From: an uncultured Pseudomonadota bacterium
GTDB lineage: Bacteria > Pseudomonadota > Gammaproteobacteria > Steroidobacterales > Steroidobacteraceae
Length of the DNA: 25,929 bases
Direction: 5' to 3'
NCBI GenBank assembly: GCA_946479515.1
Contig: CAMLGF010000052.1
Coordinates: forward strand, 1 to 25,929
Shown here: piece after piece, positions 14,980 to 22,678 of the stretch
Position numbering within the stretch: the first letter of the stretch is position 1
Layout: each line of letters opens with the position of its first letter
Translations under genes and position numbers: made by a program
Notes under the pieces: model-generated
What the model saw: the letters and a program-made list of their open reading frames with translations, nothing else
What the model was told of the DNA's origin: nothing
The model's database searches: none

Positions 14980-16455
14980 TCACTCGACGATCTTGAACAG
15001 CGTTCCTGGCGCAGGCTTTTTGTTCGGATACATCGCGTTGATCAGTTCGAGAGTTTCCTTCTTGAACTTCTCTTCGGGCATGTCGGGAGCGTAGGCGTCG
15101 AGATCCGTCTGCGGCGTCGCCTTCACCACTTTGATGCGATAGGGCTCCGTGAGCGGAAATTCCGCGGGCCGCAGTCCGCGCAAGGTCAGCACTGTCGACT
15201 TGATGAGCCCATCCACTTCGGGCACGCCGTTCATCGCCGAACGGCTCGCACCCGCGAAAATGTACGCGCTCTGGCCGCGATACATCACCGCCCAGCGCAC
15301 CGGGCCCAGCCCGTTGTCGATCGGCGAGCCGCTGCGTGTCACCGCCGTGTAGCCCTCCATGTCATCGGAGCCGGCGAGTGGTTCGCCCTTGAACACGGAC
15401 TGGCCCTTCAGCTTGGTCAGCAGGAATTCGCGCGGTGCCTGCTTGTCGGGCTTCGCGTCGATGGTCACCTGCATCACAGCGTCCTTCTTCGGTGTGAACG
15501 CCAGCAGCCGGTCGCGCAGATTCTCGATGGTCCAGCCACGGGGAAAGGCCATCGTGATGCCCATGTCGGCATGATAGAAGCGGTTGTCGCGCACGATGCC
15601 TTGCGCCTTGCTCGATCCGTAGGCGATGCCGTTGATGGTGGTGAGGTACTCGTCGTGCCGGTCGATCCAGCCACCTTCGGGCGCGTCCTTGATGTTCGCC
15701 GCGCCCTTGGCGGCTTGCACCTCGCGTTCATCCGGGCTCGGGTGGCTGGAGAACACGCCGTGATACAGGCGCGGCTCGCGACCCTCCGCGGCGGCGCGCT
15801 GGCGTTCGAACTTCTCGCCCGCCTGGAACATCTTGAACACGCTGCCGATGGACTCCGGGTTGTAGCCGGCCTTGACCATGTACTTGAGGCCCAGACGGTC
15901 GGCTTCCATCTCGTTCTCGCGCCCATAGCCCATCATCCAGGCCTGGCCGCCGATGTTCGCCAGCTGACCGATGGCATTGGAACCGGTGAGGATGGCTGCG
16001 GCCATGGCGCCGAGTGAGGCGGCCATGCCCCGCGCTTGCCGGCGCGCGGGGTGGCGCGCCGTGACGTGGCCGATCTCGTGTCCCAGAACACCGGCGAGCT
16101 CGGCCTCGGAATTCAGATTCACGAGCAGGCCGCGGTTCACATAGACGTTGCAGCAGCCGGTCGTGAACGCGTTGATGGCTTCGTCGTCGACCACGAAGAA
16201 GCGGAATTCCTCGTTCGGCAGGTCGCTCGATTGAGCGAGTCGCTGGCCGACGATATTGACGTACTCCTGCAGGGCTTGGTCGTCGTAGATACCCAGCGCC
16301 TTGACGATCTCCTGGTGGTTCTTCTGGACGGTCTTCTTTTCGCCTTCCCAACCACCGACACCGACACTCTTGCCGCCCGTGGCCGGATTACTGACGCAGC
16401 CCGCGGCGAAGGTGCAGGCGGCAGCGAGTACCAAGGTGATCAGCTGGCGCTTCAT
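14980..16455 (-). CDS. M48 family zinc metalloprotease, lipoprotein
   Basis: This is a periplasmic M48-type peptidase of about 491 residues. The start at ATG 16455 gives a lipoprotein signal, MKRQLITLVLAAACTFAAGC, and has GGAGA upstream. The zinc motif HEIGH is in GVLGHEIGHVTARH (about 146-150), with the third ligand glutamate in ENEMEADRLG about 60 residues later; both features are as in the BepA/YfgC and LoiP relatives. SSHPSPDER is also a family segment. Unlike BepA, I see no clear TPR region. The C-terminal half (about 280-470) instead contains a beta-rich domain (YHADMGITMAFPRGW) and ends PGTLFKIVE. The expected role is outer-membrane or envelope protein quality control. It lies 103 bases upstream of gltA and 176 bases downstream of rpmE, beyond the rpmE terminator. 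Confidence 0.92.
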   Translation of the reverse strand: MKRQLITLVLAAACTFAAGCVSNPATGGKSVGVGGWEGEKKTVQKNHQEIVKALGIYDDQALQEYVNIVGQRLAQSSDLPNEEFRFFVVDDEAINAFTTGCCNVYVNRGLLVNLNSEAELAGVLGHEIGHVTARHPARRQARGMAASLGAMAAAILTGSNAIGQLANIGGQAWMMGYGRENEMEADRLGLKYMVKAGYNPESIGSVFKMFQAGEKFERQRAAAEGREPRLYHGVFSSHPSPDEREVQAAKGAANIKDAPEGGWIDRHDEYLTTINGIAYGSSKAQGIVRDNRFYHADMGITMAFPRGWTIENLRDRLLAFTPKKDAVMQVTIDAKPDKQAPREFLLTKLKGQSVFKGEPLAGSDDMEGYTAVTRSGSPIDNGLGPVRWAVMYRGQSAYIFAGASRSAMNGVPEVDGLIKSTVLTLRGLRPAEFPLTEPYRIKVVKATPQTDLDAYAPDMPEEKFKKETLELINAMYPNKKPAPGTLFKIVE

Positions 16456-16486
16456 TTCAGGGATCTCCGCAGGCGTGCCGAGCGCG

Positions 16487-16515
16487 TATTTAACTACGAC
16501 CTTGCGCGGCCACAA
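16487..16515 (-). promoter_or_regulatory. Possible promoter of the M48 protease gene
   Basis: On the minus strand TTGTGG (16515-16510) and TAAATA (16492-16487) are 17 bases apart, about 30 bases before the start codon. Each hexamer matches the consensus at only 3 of 6 positions. It lies after the rpmE terminator, where a promoter is needed. Confidence 0.28.
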
Positions 16516-16566
16516 CAAGTTTCGGCGCGTCGTTCCGGGGCCCCGACGAGCCGGTTTCGGGCCAAC

Positions 16567-16599
16567 AAAAAGGGCGCCCCCGATCGATCAGGGGCGCCC
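16567..16599 (-). terminator. Rho-independent terminator of rpmE
   Basis: On the minus strand GGGCGCCCC (16599-16591) pairs with GGGGCGCCC (16580-16572) around TGATCGATCG, which can itself pair, and is followed by TTTTTG. It lies 32 bases after the rpmE stop. Confidence 0.9.
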
Positions 16600-16631
16600 C
16601 GGTGTGTGGCGTCGAAGCGCTGGAAGGTTCG

Positions 16632-16844
16632 TCAGCGCGGCGCAGCGGCGGCGTACTTCTTGCGGAACTTGTCGACGCGGCCCGCGGTATCGACGATCTT
16701 CTGCTTGCCCGTATAGAAGGGGTGGCAGTTCGCGCAGACTTCGACCTGCAGGTCATGGCCCAGAGTCGACCGCGTCTTGAAGGCGTTGCCGCAGGTGCAG
16801 CTCACGTTGATTTCTTTGTAATCAGGATGCGTGTCGGCTTTCAT
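16632..16844 (-). CDS. rpmE: 50S ribosomal protein L31, zinc-binding form
   Basis: This 70-residue protein is the RpmE type of L31, which bridges the ribosomal subunits. It retains the zinc ligands Cys16, Cys18, Cys37 and Cys40 ([20 protein letters not shown]), so it is the zinc-dependent form rather than the cysteine-free replacement induced on zinc starvation. [13 protein letters not shown] is the typical C-terminal signature. GAGAGA precedes the ATG by 6 bases. It appears monocistronic, with its own promoter and a strong terminator. Confidence 0.97.
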   Translation of the reverse strand: MKADTHPDYKEINVSCTCGNAFKTRSTLGHDLQVEVCANCHPFYTGKQKIVDTAGRVDKFRKKYAAAAPR

Positions 16845-16901
16845 GGGTTTCTCTCTACCGGGCGGATTTTGCCGGCCGGGGTTCAGAAAAAAAGGGCGCG
16901 C

Positions 16902-16930
16902 AGTCTAGCGGGCCGTTTATGGGTTCACAA
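16902..16930 (-). promoter_or_regulatory. rpmE promoter
   Basis: On the minus strand TTGTGA (16930-16925) and TAGACT (16907-16902) are 17 bases apart; each matches the sigma-70 consensus at 4 of 6 positions. The predicted start near 16895 gives a leader of about 50 bases that opens with a run of seven T (16893-16887). Two inverted DnaA boxes lie 20 bases upstream of the -35. Confidence 0.5.
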
Positions 16931-16950
16931 GCGCAAATCCCAAGTGGCCG

Positions 16951-16973
16951 TTATCCACAGAAAGTGTGGATAA
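16951..16973. promoter_or_regulatory. Inverted pair of perfect DnaA boxes
   Basis: TTATCCACA at 16951-16959 and its inverse TGTGGATAA at 16965-16973 are both exact matches to the high-affinity DnaA box, separated by 5 bases. They form a 23-bp inverted repeat upstream of the rpmE promoter. Confidence 0.75.
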
Positions 16974-17036
16974 CTCTGTGGGCAGACCTCGTCCCCGGCG
17001 CGAAAAACGCTTTGATCCGCGCAAATCCGTTAGCTT

Positions 17037-17051
17037 GGTCAAATAATGACC
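17037..17051. repeat. Inverted repeat GGTCA-AATAA-TGACC
   Basis: Perfect 5-bp arms with a 5-bp A/T spacer, between the DnaA boxes in the rpmE-hemW gap. It could be a small operator; no gene assignment is possible. Confidence 0.35.
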
Positions 17052-17093
17052 ACGGCGCTAAATTGAACGATATCAAGGGCTTGAGAGCTGTTT

Positions 17094-17108
17094 ATTCTGC
17101 AACAGAAT
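17094..17108. repeat. Inverted repeat ATTCTG-CAA-CAGAAT
   Basis: Perfect 6-bp arms around a 3-bp centre, in the same A+T-richer gap. It is not a LexA box by spacing. Function unknown. Confidence 0.35.
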
Positions 17109-17155
17109 TGAAACCTGCCGTAATGCCCTTGTTTACGCGTCCACGAAGGGGCGTC

Positions 17156-17164
17156 TGTGTATAA
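17156..17164 (-). promoter_or_regulatory. Third DnaA box
   Basis: The minus strand reads TTATACACA, a match to the TTATNCACA consensus and identical to the E. coli oriC R2 box as I recall it. It abuts the hemW terminator. The stretch 16974-17155 between this box and the inverted pair holds only the inverted repeats listed; G+C over 17001-17160 is about 48% by hand count, well below the flanks. Confidence 0.55.
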
Positions 17165-17185
17165 AACCGCGCCGCGATGGCGCGG
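17161..17185 (-). terminator. Rho-independent terminator of the PP2C-rph-rdgB-hemW operon
   Basis: On the minus strand CCGCGCC (17185-17179), a 5-base loop and GGCGCGG (17173-17167) form a 7-bp stem followed by TTTTAT. It begins 5 bases after the hemW stop. Confidence 0.85.
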
Positions 17186-17190
17186 ATTCG

Positions 17191-18354
17191 TCACGGCACC
17201 GCGGCGGACGTCGCGGGGGGTAGCAACCCCACCAGTATCTCGTTGAGAAAATTGAGGCCCCGGGTCGTGGCCCGCCACCGCCCGGCGCCATGTTCCACCA
17301 GCCCGCGGACCCTCGCCGGAGCCAGCGATTCGGCGAGCGATGCCATGGCAAGGCCGGTCCTCTCCTCGAACAGCGATTCTTCGAAGCCGTCGACCAAGCG
17401 CAGCGCATTCATCGCGAATTCGAACGGCAGTTCGGCAACCCCCACCACCCGCTCGGTCATCGCCCCGGCACCGGCGCTCAGATATCGCCGCGGCTCGCGC
17501 CACTGCTGGGTACGCACGACGCGTTGCGCAGCCGCGTCCGAGATCTTGCCGTGGGCGCCGGCGCCAATGCCGAGGTAGTCGCCGAAACCCCAGTAATTGA
17601 GGTTGTGGGCGCAACGGCTGCCAGGGCGCGCATAGCCGGACACCTCGTATTGCTCGAAGCCCGCGGCGGCGAGCGCGCGCAAAGAACCGTCGAGCATGGC
17701 CTCGACCACTTCGTCGGCCGGCTGCACCGGGGGCGCCGCCGCAAACAGTGTCCCGGGTTCGATGGTGAGGTGGTATTGCGACAGATGCGCCGGATGCAAC
17801 GCCAGCGCGGCCCGCAGATCCGCCAACGCATCGTCTGCCGTTTGCCCCGGCAGTGCGTACATGAGATCCAGATTGAAGTTCGACAGTCCCGCGGCGTGCA
17901 GCTCTTCGGCAGCCCGCCGGGTCTCATCGGCCGTATGGATCCGACCCAGCGTCTGGAGCTGGCGGGAATCGAAGCTCTGGGCACCCAACGACACCCGGGT
18001 GATTCCCGCCGCCCGGTATTCGGCGAAGCGGCCGCGCTCGATGGTTCCCGGATTCGCTTCGAGTGTGATCTCGATGCCCGGCGCGAATCCCAAGGTGCTT
18101 CTTGCGTGCTCGATGAGCCCAGCGATGGCGGTGGGCGAGAAGAGACTGGGCGTACCCCCGCCCAGAAAGATGCTGATCAGGTGCCGACCGGCAACCGAGG
18201 ACGCCTGGGCATCGAGATCGCGCTGGAGAGCCTCGATGTATCGCTGCTCGGGCAACTCATCGCGCAACGTGTAGGAATTGAAATCGCAGTACGGGCACTT
18301 CTGCACGCACCAGGGAAAGTGCGCGTACAAGGCCAGCGGGGGCATCTTCATCAT
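17191..18354 (-). CDS. hemW: Radical SAM heme chaperone HemW
   Basis: HemW is a radical-SAM protein related to HemN that binds heme and is thought to deliver it to respiratory enzymes; older annotations call it coproporphyrinogen III oxidase-like. The product is 387 residues. The iron-sulfur motif CxxxCxxC is at Cys16, Cys20 and Cys23 (CVQKCPYCDF), followed by FLGGGTPSLF, EANPGT, GVQSF-like LGAQSFD, and GIGAGAHG. HemN-specific N-terminal sequence is absent, which favours HemW. The start overlaps the rdgB stop by 4 bases (ATGA); the second ATG, 3 bases on, is equally possible. Confidence 0.94.
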   Translation of the reverse strand: MMKMPPLALYAHFPWCVQKCPYCDFNSYTLRDELPEQRYIEALQRDLDAQASSVAGRHLISIFLGGGTPSLFSPTAIAGLIEHARSTLGFAPGIEITLEANPGTIERGRFAEYRAAGITRVSLGAQSFDSRQLQTLGRIHTADETRRAAEELHAAGLSNFNLDLMYALPGQTADDALADLRAALALHPAHLSQYHLTIEPGTLFAAAPPVQPADEVVEAMLDGSLRALAAAGFEQYEVSGYARPGSRCAHNLNYWGFGDYLGIGAGAHGKISDAAAQRVVRTQQWREPRRYLSAGAGAMTERVVGVAELPFEFAMNALRLVDGFEESLFEERTGLAMASLAESLAPARVRGLVEHGAGRWRATTRGLNFLNEILVGLLPPATSAAVP

Positions 18355-18977
18355 TGCCGGTGGAGCACGGCCGCCGGGCGCGGAAACTTCGCGAGAAACT
18401 CGTTCAGCGCTTGGGCCCGATGGCTCACGCGGTTCTTCTCCGGTGGCGACATCTCGGCGGCGGTACGCGTGTCGCCCGCGGGCACGAAGGACGGGTCGTA
18501 ACCGAATCCGCCACTGCCGCGCTTGCCGTCGATGATACGGCCTTCCCAGCTGCCTTCACCGATCAGTGGCGAGGGATCATCGGCGTTCGCCACGTAGACG
18601 ATCACGCAGCGATAGCGGGCGCCGCGCAGCGGCGGCGCCATGCCCGCAAGTGCCGCCAGGAGCTTGTCCAGGTTCTCCGCGTCGCTCGCGTTGTCACCGG
18701 CGTAGCGCGCCGAATGAACGCCCGGACCGCCCGAAAGCGCGTCCACCTCGATGCCCGAGTCGTCGGCAATGGCCGGCAAGCCGGAAAGCCGCGCGGCATT
18801 GCGCGCCTTGAGCAACGCGTTCTCGAGGAAGGTGTGGCCGGTCTCCGGCGGCGGTGCGATGCCGAATTCGGACTGTCGCTGCAGAACGAAGCCTCGTCCC
18901 GCGAGCAGCTCGGAGAATTCGCGCAGCTTGCCGGCATTGGAGCTGGCGAGCACCACGCGTGTCGGCGACGAGCTCAT
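18351..18977 (-). CDS. rdgB: RdgB/HAM1 family non-canonical purine NTP pyrophosphatase
   Basis: This enzyme hydrolyses dITP, dXTP and ITP to monophosphates and keeps deaminated purines out of nucleic acids. The 208-residue product has all family segments: ASSNAGKLREF near residue 11, TFLENALLKARNAA, IADDSGIEVDAL with the metal-binding acids, GGFGYDPSFVP and the C-terminal SHRAQAL. It lies 11 bases after rph and overlaps hemW, so it is inside a four-gene operon. Confidence 0.96.
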   Translation of the reverse strand: MSSSPTRVVLASSNAGKLREFSELLAGRGFVLQRQSEFGIAPPPETGHTFLENALLKARNAARLSGLPAIADDSGIEVDALSGGPGVHSARYAGDNASDAENLDKLLAALAGMAPPLRGARYRCVIVYVANADDPSPLIGEGSWEGRIIDGKRGSGGFGYDPSFVPAGDTRTAAEMSPPEKNRVSHRAQALNEFLAKFPRPAAVLHRQ

Positions 18978-18988
18978 TCGGCCCCGCC

Positions 18989-19711
18989 TCAGCCGGCGCG
19001 GACCTCGAGCTGCAGCTCGAACAGCCGCGCGATGCCGGATGCCGCGAGATTGAGCAGCGCATCGAGCTCGTGGCGGCGGAAGGCATGTCCCTCGGCCGTT
19101 CCCTGCACCTCGATGAACCCGCCACCGTTGTTCATGACCACGTTCATGTCGGTTTCCGCGCAGGAATCTTCGGCGTAATCGAGATCGAGGACCGGTATGC
19201 CACCGCAGATGCCGACGGACACCGCGGCCACCTGGCCGTGCAACGGCGACGAGGAAATGAGACGCCTGCCAAGCAGCTTGTCGCAGGCGTCGGCCAGCGC
19301 CACATAACTGCCCGTGATGGCTGCCGTGCGGGTCCCGCCATCGGCCTGCAGCACGTCACAATCGAGCGTGACGGTGCGCTCGCCCAGGGCGGCGAGATTG
19401 GTCACCGCCCGCAGTGAGCGGCCGATCAATCGCTGGATCTCCTGCGTGCGGCCGGTCTGCTTGCCCTTCGCGGCCTCACGCGCGGTACGCGTGTGGGTGG
19501 CCCGCGGCAGCATGCCGTATTCGGCCGTCACCCAACCCTGGTTCTTGCCGCGCAGGAACCCCGGCACTGTTTCCTCGACGCTGGCGGTGCACAGCACGCG
19601 CGTGTTGCCGAACTCCACGAGCACCGAGCCTTCGGCGTGACGCGTGTAGTCGCGAACGAAACGAATCGCGCGCAGCTCGTCGGCGGCGCGGCCGCTGGGA
19701 CGAGCGCTCAT
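18989..19711 (-). CDS. rph: Ribonuclease PH
   Basis: RNase PH is a phosphorolytic 3'-5' exonuclease that trims tRNA 3' ends. The 240-residue product is full length and shows [51 protein letters not shown] (phosphate-binding arginines), [20 protein letters not shown] and DMNVVMN. It is not truncated, unlike the frameshifted copy in E. coli K-12. The start overlaps the PP2C stop by one base (TGATG). Confidence 0.97.
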   Translation of the reverse strand: MSARPSGRAADELRAIRFVRDYTRHAEGSVLVEFGNTRVLCTASVEETVPGFLRGKNQGWVTAEYGMLPRATHTRTAREAAKGKQTGRTQEIQRLIGRSLRAVTNLAALGERTVTLDCDVLQADGGTRTAAITGSYVALADACDKLLGRRLISSSPLHGQVAAVSVGICGGIPVLDLDYAEDSCAETDMNVVMNNGGGFIEVQGTAEGHAFRRHELDALLNLAASGIARLFELQLEVRAG

Positions 19712-20460
19712 CAGGCGTTACCGATCCAGCGGATCACGGCGGCAGTGGTGTTGTCGCTGCCCGCGCCAACCGTGGCTATGGACTTCTCCGCGAGCCGCAC
19801 CAGTTCCTCGCGCAGCGAGGCCCGTGACGGCGCGAAGGCGGCGCCGATGTCGTCATCGTCAAGGCCGCCCCACAGCCCGTCGGAGCACACCAGCAGGACG
19901 TCGTTGGCCTCCAGCGGCACGCGCAACGAGACGGTCATCTCCGGCAGAAAGGGTTCGCCGCCGAGGCAGCATTCGACGAAGTTGCGCATCGGGTGGGTGA
20001 GCGCCTGGTCCTGGGTGATGACGCCTTCGCGCAGCAGGAATTCCACGTGGCTGTGGTCGCGCGTGCGCTTCAGCACCTTCCCGCGCCGCAGGAGGTACAC
20101 CCGGCTGTCACCGATATGCGCCCAGTAGGCGCTGCCGTTCTGCACCAGGCACACCGCACAGGTGGCGCGCGGCCGCGCCTCCAGCGGCAGGTTGGTGCCC
20201 AGCTTGACCACCTCTTCGTGTGCCCGTCCGAGGGTCAGATGCAGAAAGCCGAGCGGATCGAGAATGGGTTGCGGCGTGTGCCAAAACGCCTCGACCAGCA
20301 CCTTGATCGCGGTCTCGGCGGCCTTGGCGCCATCGGAATGTCCGCCCATGCCGTCGATGACCACGAGCAGCGCCGAGTGCTCCGAAACCGCGACGGACAC
20401 TCGATCCTGGTTGTCGGTTCGGCAACCGAGCAGGCTGACTTCGGCGTATTCGATGCGCAA
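19711..20460 (-). CDS. PP2C-family serine/threonine protein phosphatase
   Basis: This cytosolic metal-dependent Ser/Thr phosphatase has 249 residues. All PP2C motifs are present: RTDNQDRV (Asp16, Asp19), DGMGGHSDG (Asp36), [11 protein letters not shown] (about 115-125), [11 protein letters not shown] and GSDNTTAAV. The start is TTG at 20460; no in-frame ATG lies near, and the MRIEYAEVS opening fits the Stp1-like family, so I accept it. It is the first gene of the rph-rdgB-hemW operon. No partner Ser/Thr kinase is encoded in this window, so its substrate is unknown. Confidence 0.93.
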   Translation of the reverse strand: MRIEYAEVSLLGCRTDNQDRVSVAVSEHSALLVVIDGMGGHSDGAKAAETAIKVLVEAFWHTPQPILDPLGFLHLTLGRAHEEVVKLGTNLPLEARPRATCAVCLVQNGSAYWAHIGDSRVYLLRRGKVLKRTRDHSHVEFLLREGVITQDQALTHPMRNFVECCLGGEPFLPEMTVSLRVPLEANDVLLVCSDGLWGGLDDDDIGAAFAPSRASLREELVRLAEKSIATVGAGSDNTTAAVIRWIGNA

Positions 20461-20479
20461 GGGCTGCGGAAAGCTCTGA

Positions 20480-20498
20480 TAAACTGGCGCGCAGTTTA
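20480..20498. promoter_or_regulatory. Palindromic divergent promoter element between the PP2C gene and yicC
   Basis: TAAACTG-GCGCG-CAGTTTA is a perfect 7-bp inverted repeat in the 77-base divergent gap. TAAACT occurs on each strand and matches the -10 consensus at 4 of 6 positions, so the element could serve as back-to-back -10 boxes or as an operator. No good -35 was found for either direction. Confidence 0.35.
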
Positions 20499-20537
20499 CT
20501 GCACCCCGCCGCCCTTAATCCGAGAAGTTCAGTTCCC

Positions 20538-21401
20538 ATGATCGCCAGCATGACGGGTTTCGCACGACGCGAGCAGGCTGGCAGCTGGGGCACGCTCATC
20601 TGCGAGGTGCGCAGCGTGAACCACCGGTATCTCGAGCCCGGGTTCCGCCTGCCGGAAGATCTTCGTCCACTCGAGTCCGACCTGAGACAGATCCTCTCGA
20701 AGCACCTGAAGCGCGGCAAGGTCGACTGCACGGTGCACCTGCGCGGCGCCCAGGCTACCGAGCGCGAATTGCGCGTGGACGCGGCAGCTCTGGCGCGCGT
20801 CGCCGGCGCGTTGAAACAGGTGACCGCGTCCGTGCCTGGCACCACGATCGATGCCGTCGAGGTGCTGCGCTGGCCCGGTGTCATCGAGTCGGCCAATGCG
20901 GACTCCGAGGCTTTGCTGGCCGCGGGACGCGCGCTCTTCCAGCAGACACTGGACGATCTGGGCGCCATGCGCCTGCGCGAGGGCAAGCGTCTCGGCGAGC
21001 TCATCGAGCAGCGCTGTGAGAACCTGAACGCGCTGGTCGCCCAGGTGCGAGCGCGGCTCCCTGAGATCCAGGCGCGCGTGAGGACGCGCCTTCACGAGCG
21101 CGTTGCCGAGCTGAGCACGGCCGTCGACCGCGACCGCATCGAGCAGGAAATCGTCCTGCAGCTGCAGCGCATCGACGTTGCCGAGGAACTGGACCGCCTG
21201 GGCGGCCATATCGAGGAAACGCGGCGCGTCATGGGCGGCAGCGAGGCCGCCGGCCGGCGCCTCGATTTCCTCATGCAGGAGCTCAACCGCGAGGCGAATA
21301 CCCTGGCCTCGAAATCCCAGGACCTGGACACCACGCGCCTCACGGTCGACATGAAGGTGTTGATCGAGCAGATGCGCGAGCAGGTGCAGAACGTCGAATA
21401 G
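20538..21401 (+). CDS. yicC: YicC family endoribonuclease/RNA-decay factor
   Basis: The 287-residue product matches YicC end to end: the opening MIASMTGFARRE, EVRSVNHRYLEPGFRLPEDLRPLE, VLRWPGV, and the conserved C-terminus AAGRRLDFLMQELNREANTL. YicC proteins are linked to RNA decay, and E. coli YicC has been reported to have endoribonuclease activity. The middle third is a long coiled coil. It precedes gmk, as is common, but 180 bases separate them and gmk appears to have its own promoter. Confidence 0.95.
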   Translation: MIASMTGFARREQAGSWGTLICEVRSVNHRYLEPGFRLPEDLRPLESDLRQILSKHLKRGKVDCTVHLRGAQATERELRVDAAALARVAGALKQVTASVPGTTIDAVEVLRWPGVIESANADSEALLAAGRALFQQTLDDLGAMRLREGKRLGELIEQRCENLNALVAQVRARLPEIQARVRTRLHERVAELSTAVDRDRIEQEIVLQLQRIDVAEELDRLGGHIEETRRVMGGSEAAGRRLDFLMQELNREANTLASKSQDLDTTRLTVDMKVLIEQMREQVQNVE

Positions 21402-21539
21402 CGTCCCGCCGGCCGGAAGCATCTGTCACATGGCGACGGCGGCCCGCACGATTAGTTAGTCACGATCGCGATGCCGGGCGGATCCACGGATCCGGCCGAT
21501 CGTCCGCGCCCTCATGAGTGAGCATGCATTGAATCTTCC

Positions 21540-21581
21540 GTGACCGCCGACGGTCACGCCCGCAACGGCTACAATCCAAAC
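21540..21581 (+). promoter_or_regulatory. Candidate gmk promoter with an 18-bp inverted repeat at the -35 position
   Basis: A good -10 hexamer, TACAAT, lies at 21570-21575, only 6 bases before the gmk ATG. No -35 match is present; its place is taken by GTGACCG-CCGA-CGGTCAC (21540-21557), a perfect inverted repeat with 7-bp arms. Initiation from this -10 would start at or next to the ATG. Confidence 0.45.
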
Positions 21582-22211
21582 ATGCAGACGGCGGATACCC
21601 CGCGACGCGGTTCGCTCTACGTCATTGCCGCACCCTCGGGTGCCGGAAAGACCAGCCTGGTCAAGGCGGTTCTCGATCGCGCCCCGGATCTGCGGGTGTC
21701 GATCTCGCACACCACGCGCAAGGCCCGGCCTCAGGAGCGCGACGGCGAGCACTACCACTTCGTCACCCTCGATGAATTCAACCGGCTCGCCGCCGCGGGT
21801 GAATTCCTCGAGCACGCCCAGGTGTTCGACAACCACTACGGGACCGGCAAGACGGGCGTCGAAGCCCTGCGCAATGCCGGGCACGACGTGATCCTGGAAA
21901 TCGATTGGCAGGGCGCGCGACAGATACGCCAGGTCATTCCCGACTGTCAGAGCATTTTCATTCTGCCTCCCTCGCGTAGATCGCTGGAGGAACGTCTCCG
22001 CAACCGCAAGACCGACAGCGAGGAAGTGATCCAGCGGAGATTGCGGGACTCCATCACCGATATGTCGCATTACTCGGAGTTCGACCGGGTCATCGTCAAC
22101 GACGACTTCGAAACCACGGTCGAGCAGCTGCTCGGCCTGATCCGGGGTGGCGAAGGCTTCGAGGCCGACCGTCCGGAGTTGAAGCCCCTGGTAGCCGATC
22201 TGCTCGCCTAG
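21582..22211 (+). CDS. gmk: Guanylate kinase
   Basis: Guanylate kinase converts GMP and ATP to GDP and ADP. The product from ATG 21582 is 209 residues, a normal length. It has the P-loop APSGAGKTSLVK (about 15-26), the GMP-binding segments SISHTTRKARPQERDGEHYHFV and FLEHAQVFDNHYGT, and the lid region RLRNRKTDSEEVIQRRL. The open frame extends upstream to about 21540, but ATG 21582 is where the family normally begins. There is no ribosome binding site: the 6 bases before ATG follow directly on a TACAAT box. Confidence 0.96.
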   Translation: MQTADTPRRGSLYVIAAPSGAGKTSLVKAVLDRAPDLRVSISHTTRKARPQERDGEHYHFVTLDEFNRLAAAGEFLEHAQVFDNHYGTGKTGVEALRNAGHDVILEIDWQGARQIRQVIPDCQSIFILPPSRRSLEERLRNRKTDSEEVIQRRLRDSITDMSHYSEFDRVIVNDDFETTVEQLLGLIRGGEGFEADRPELKPLVADLLA

Positions 22212-22226
22212 AGCCGATTTGCGCAT

Positions 22227-22266
22227 GGCGCCCGGCCCGTGGCGAAAAACCGACCGGGCCAGCGCC
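22227..22266 (+). other. Stem-loop between gmk and rpoZ
   Basis: GGCGC-CC-GGCCCG (22227-22239) pairs with CGGGCC-A-GCGCC (22255-22266), giving 11 pairs with a small internal loop, 16 bases after the gmk stop. There is no T-run directly after the stem, so it may attenuate or protect the gmk mRNA end rather than terminate fully. Confidence 0.4.
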
Positions 22267-22338
22267 AAATCCCGGCAAATCCAAGCATTTTTCCAGTAGA
22301 CTCCTCGTCCCCAGATTGCCTGTTCCGTCGAGAGACTC

Positions 22339-22638
22339 ATGGCCCGTGTAACCGTCGAAGACTGCCTGCCCAACGTCGAAAACATTTTCCAGCTGGTGCT
22401 GCTGGCTGCCACGCGCGCGCGTCGGCTGGCCAATGGCGCCGAGCCCACGGTACCGTGGGAAAACGACAAGCCCACCGTGGTGGCGCTGCGTGAGATCGCC
22501 GAAGGCAACATCACGCCGGAAATGCTGCGAGAGCCCGAGCCGCCGCCGCCGGAAGCCCCGCTTCCCGACGCCGACAACCAGTCCCTGTTCCGCGCGCCGC
22601 AATTCGGCCTGCAAGGCGATCGTGGCGAGCAGGAATAA
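22339..22638 (+). CDS. rpoZ: DNA-directed RNA polymerase omega subunit
   Basis: Omega (99 residues) helps assemble RNA polymerase by chaperoning beta-prime and forms part of a ppGpp site in E. coli. It has the family opening [31 protein letters not shown], and [16 protein letters not shown]. After residue 65 comes an acidic, proline-rich tail ([13 protein letters not shown]), common in this branch. GAGAGA lies 4 bases upstream of ATG. A TAGACT box at 22297-22302 could be its -10. The gmk-rpoZ-spoT order is conserved in gammaproteobacteria. Confidence 0.96.
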   Translation: MARVTVEDCLPNVENIFQLVLLAATRARRLANGAEPTVPWENDKPTVVALREIAEGNITPEMLREPEPPPPEAPLPDADNQSLFRAPQFGLQGDRGEQE

Positions 22639-22678
22639 CACCACCGCCTGATTCTTCCCACAGGAGCGCTCGCGCGCC

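Noticed and set aside
17088..17105. CTGT...ACAG element resembling a LexA box
   Set aside because: The spacer is 10 bases between CTGT and ACAG, not the 8 of the gammaproteobacterial LexA site.
16919..17164. 81-codon plus-strand frame in the rpmE-hemW gap
   Set aside because: No ribosome binding site or domain, and it runs through the rpmE promoter and the DnaA boxes, which explain this sequence better.
17039..17614. 191-codon minus-strand frame overlapping the 3' end of hemW
   Set aside because: It overlaps hemW in another frame and passes through the hemW terminator.
21540..21557. CRP/Clp-type site upstream of gmk
   Set aside because: The inverted repeat has GTGA and TCAC ten bases apart rather than six, so it does not fit the CRP consensus.
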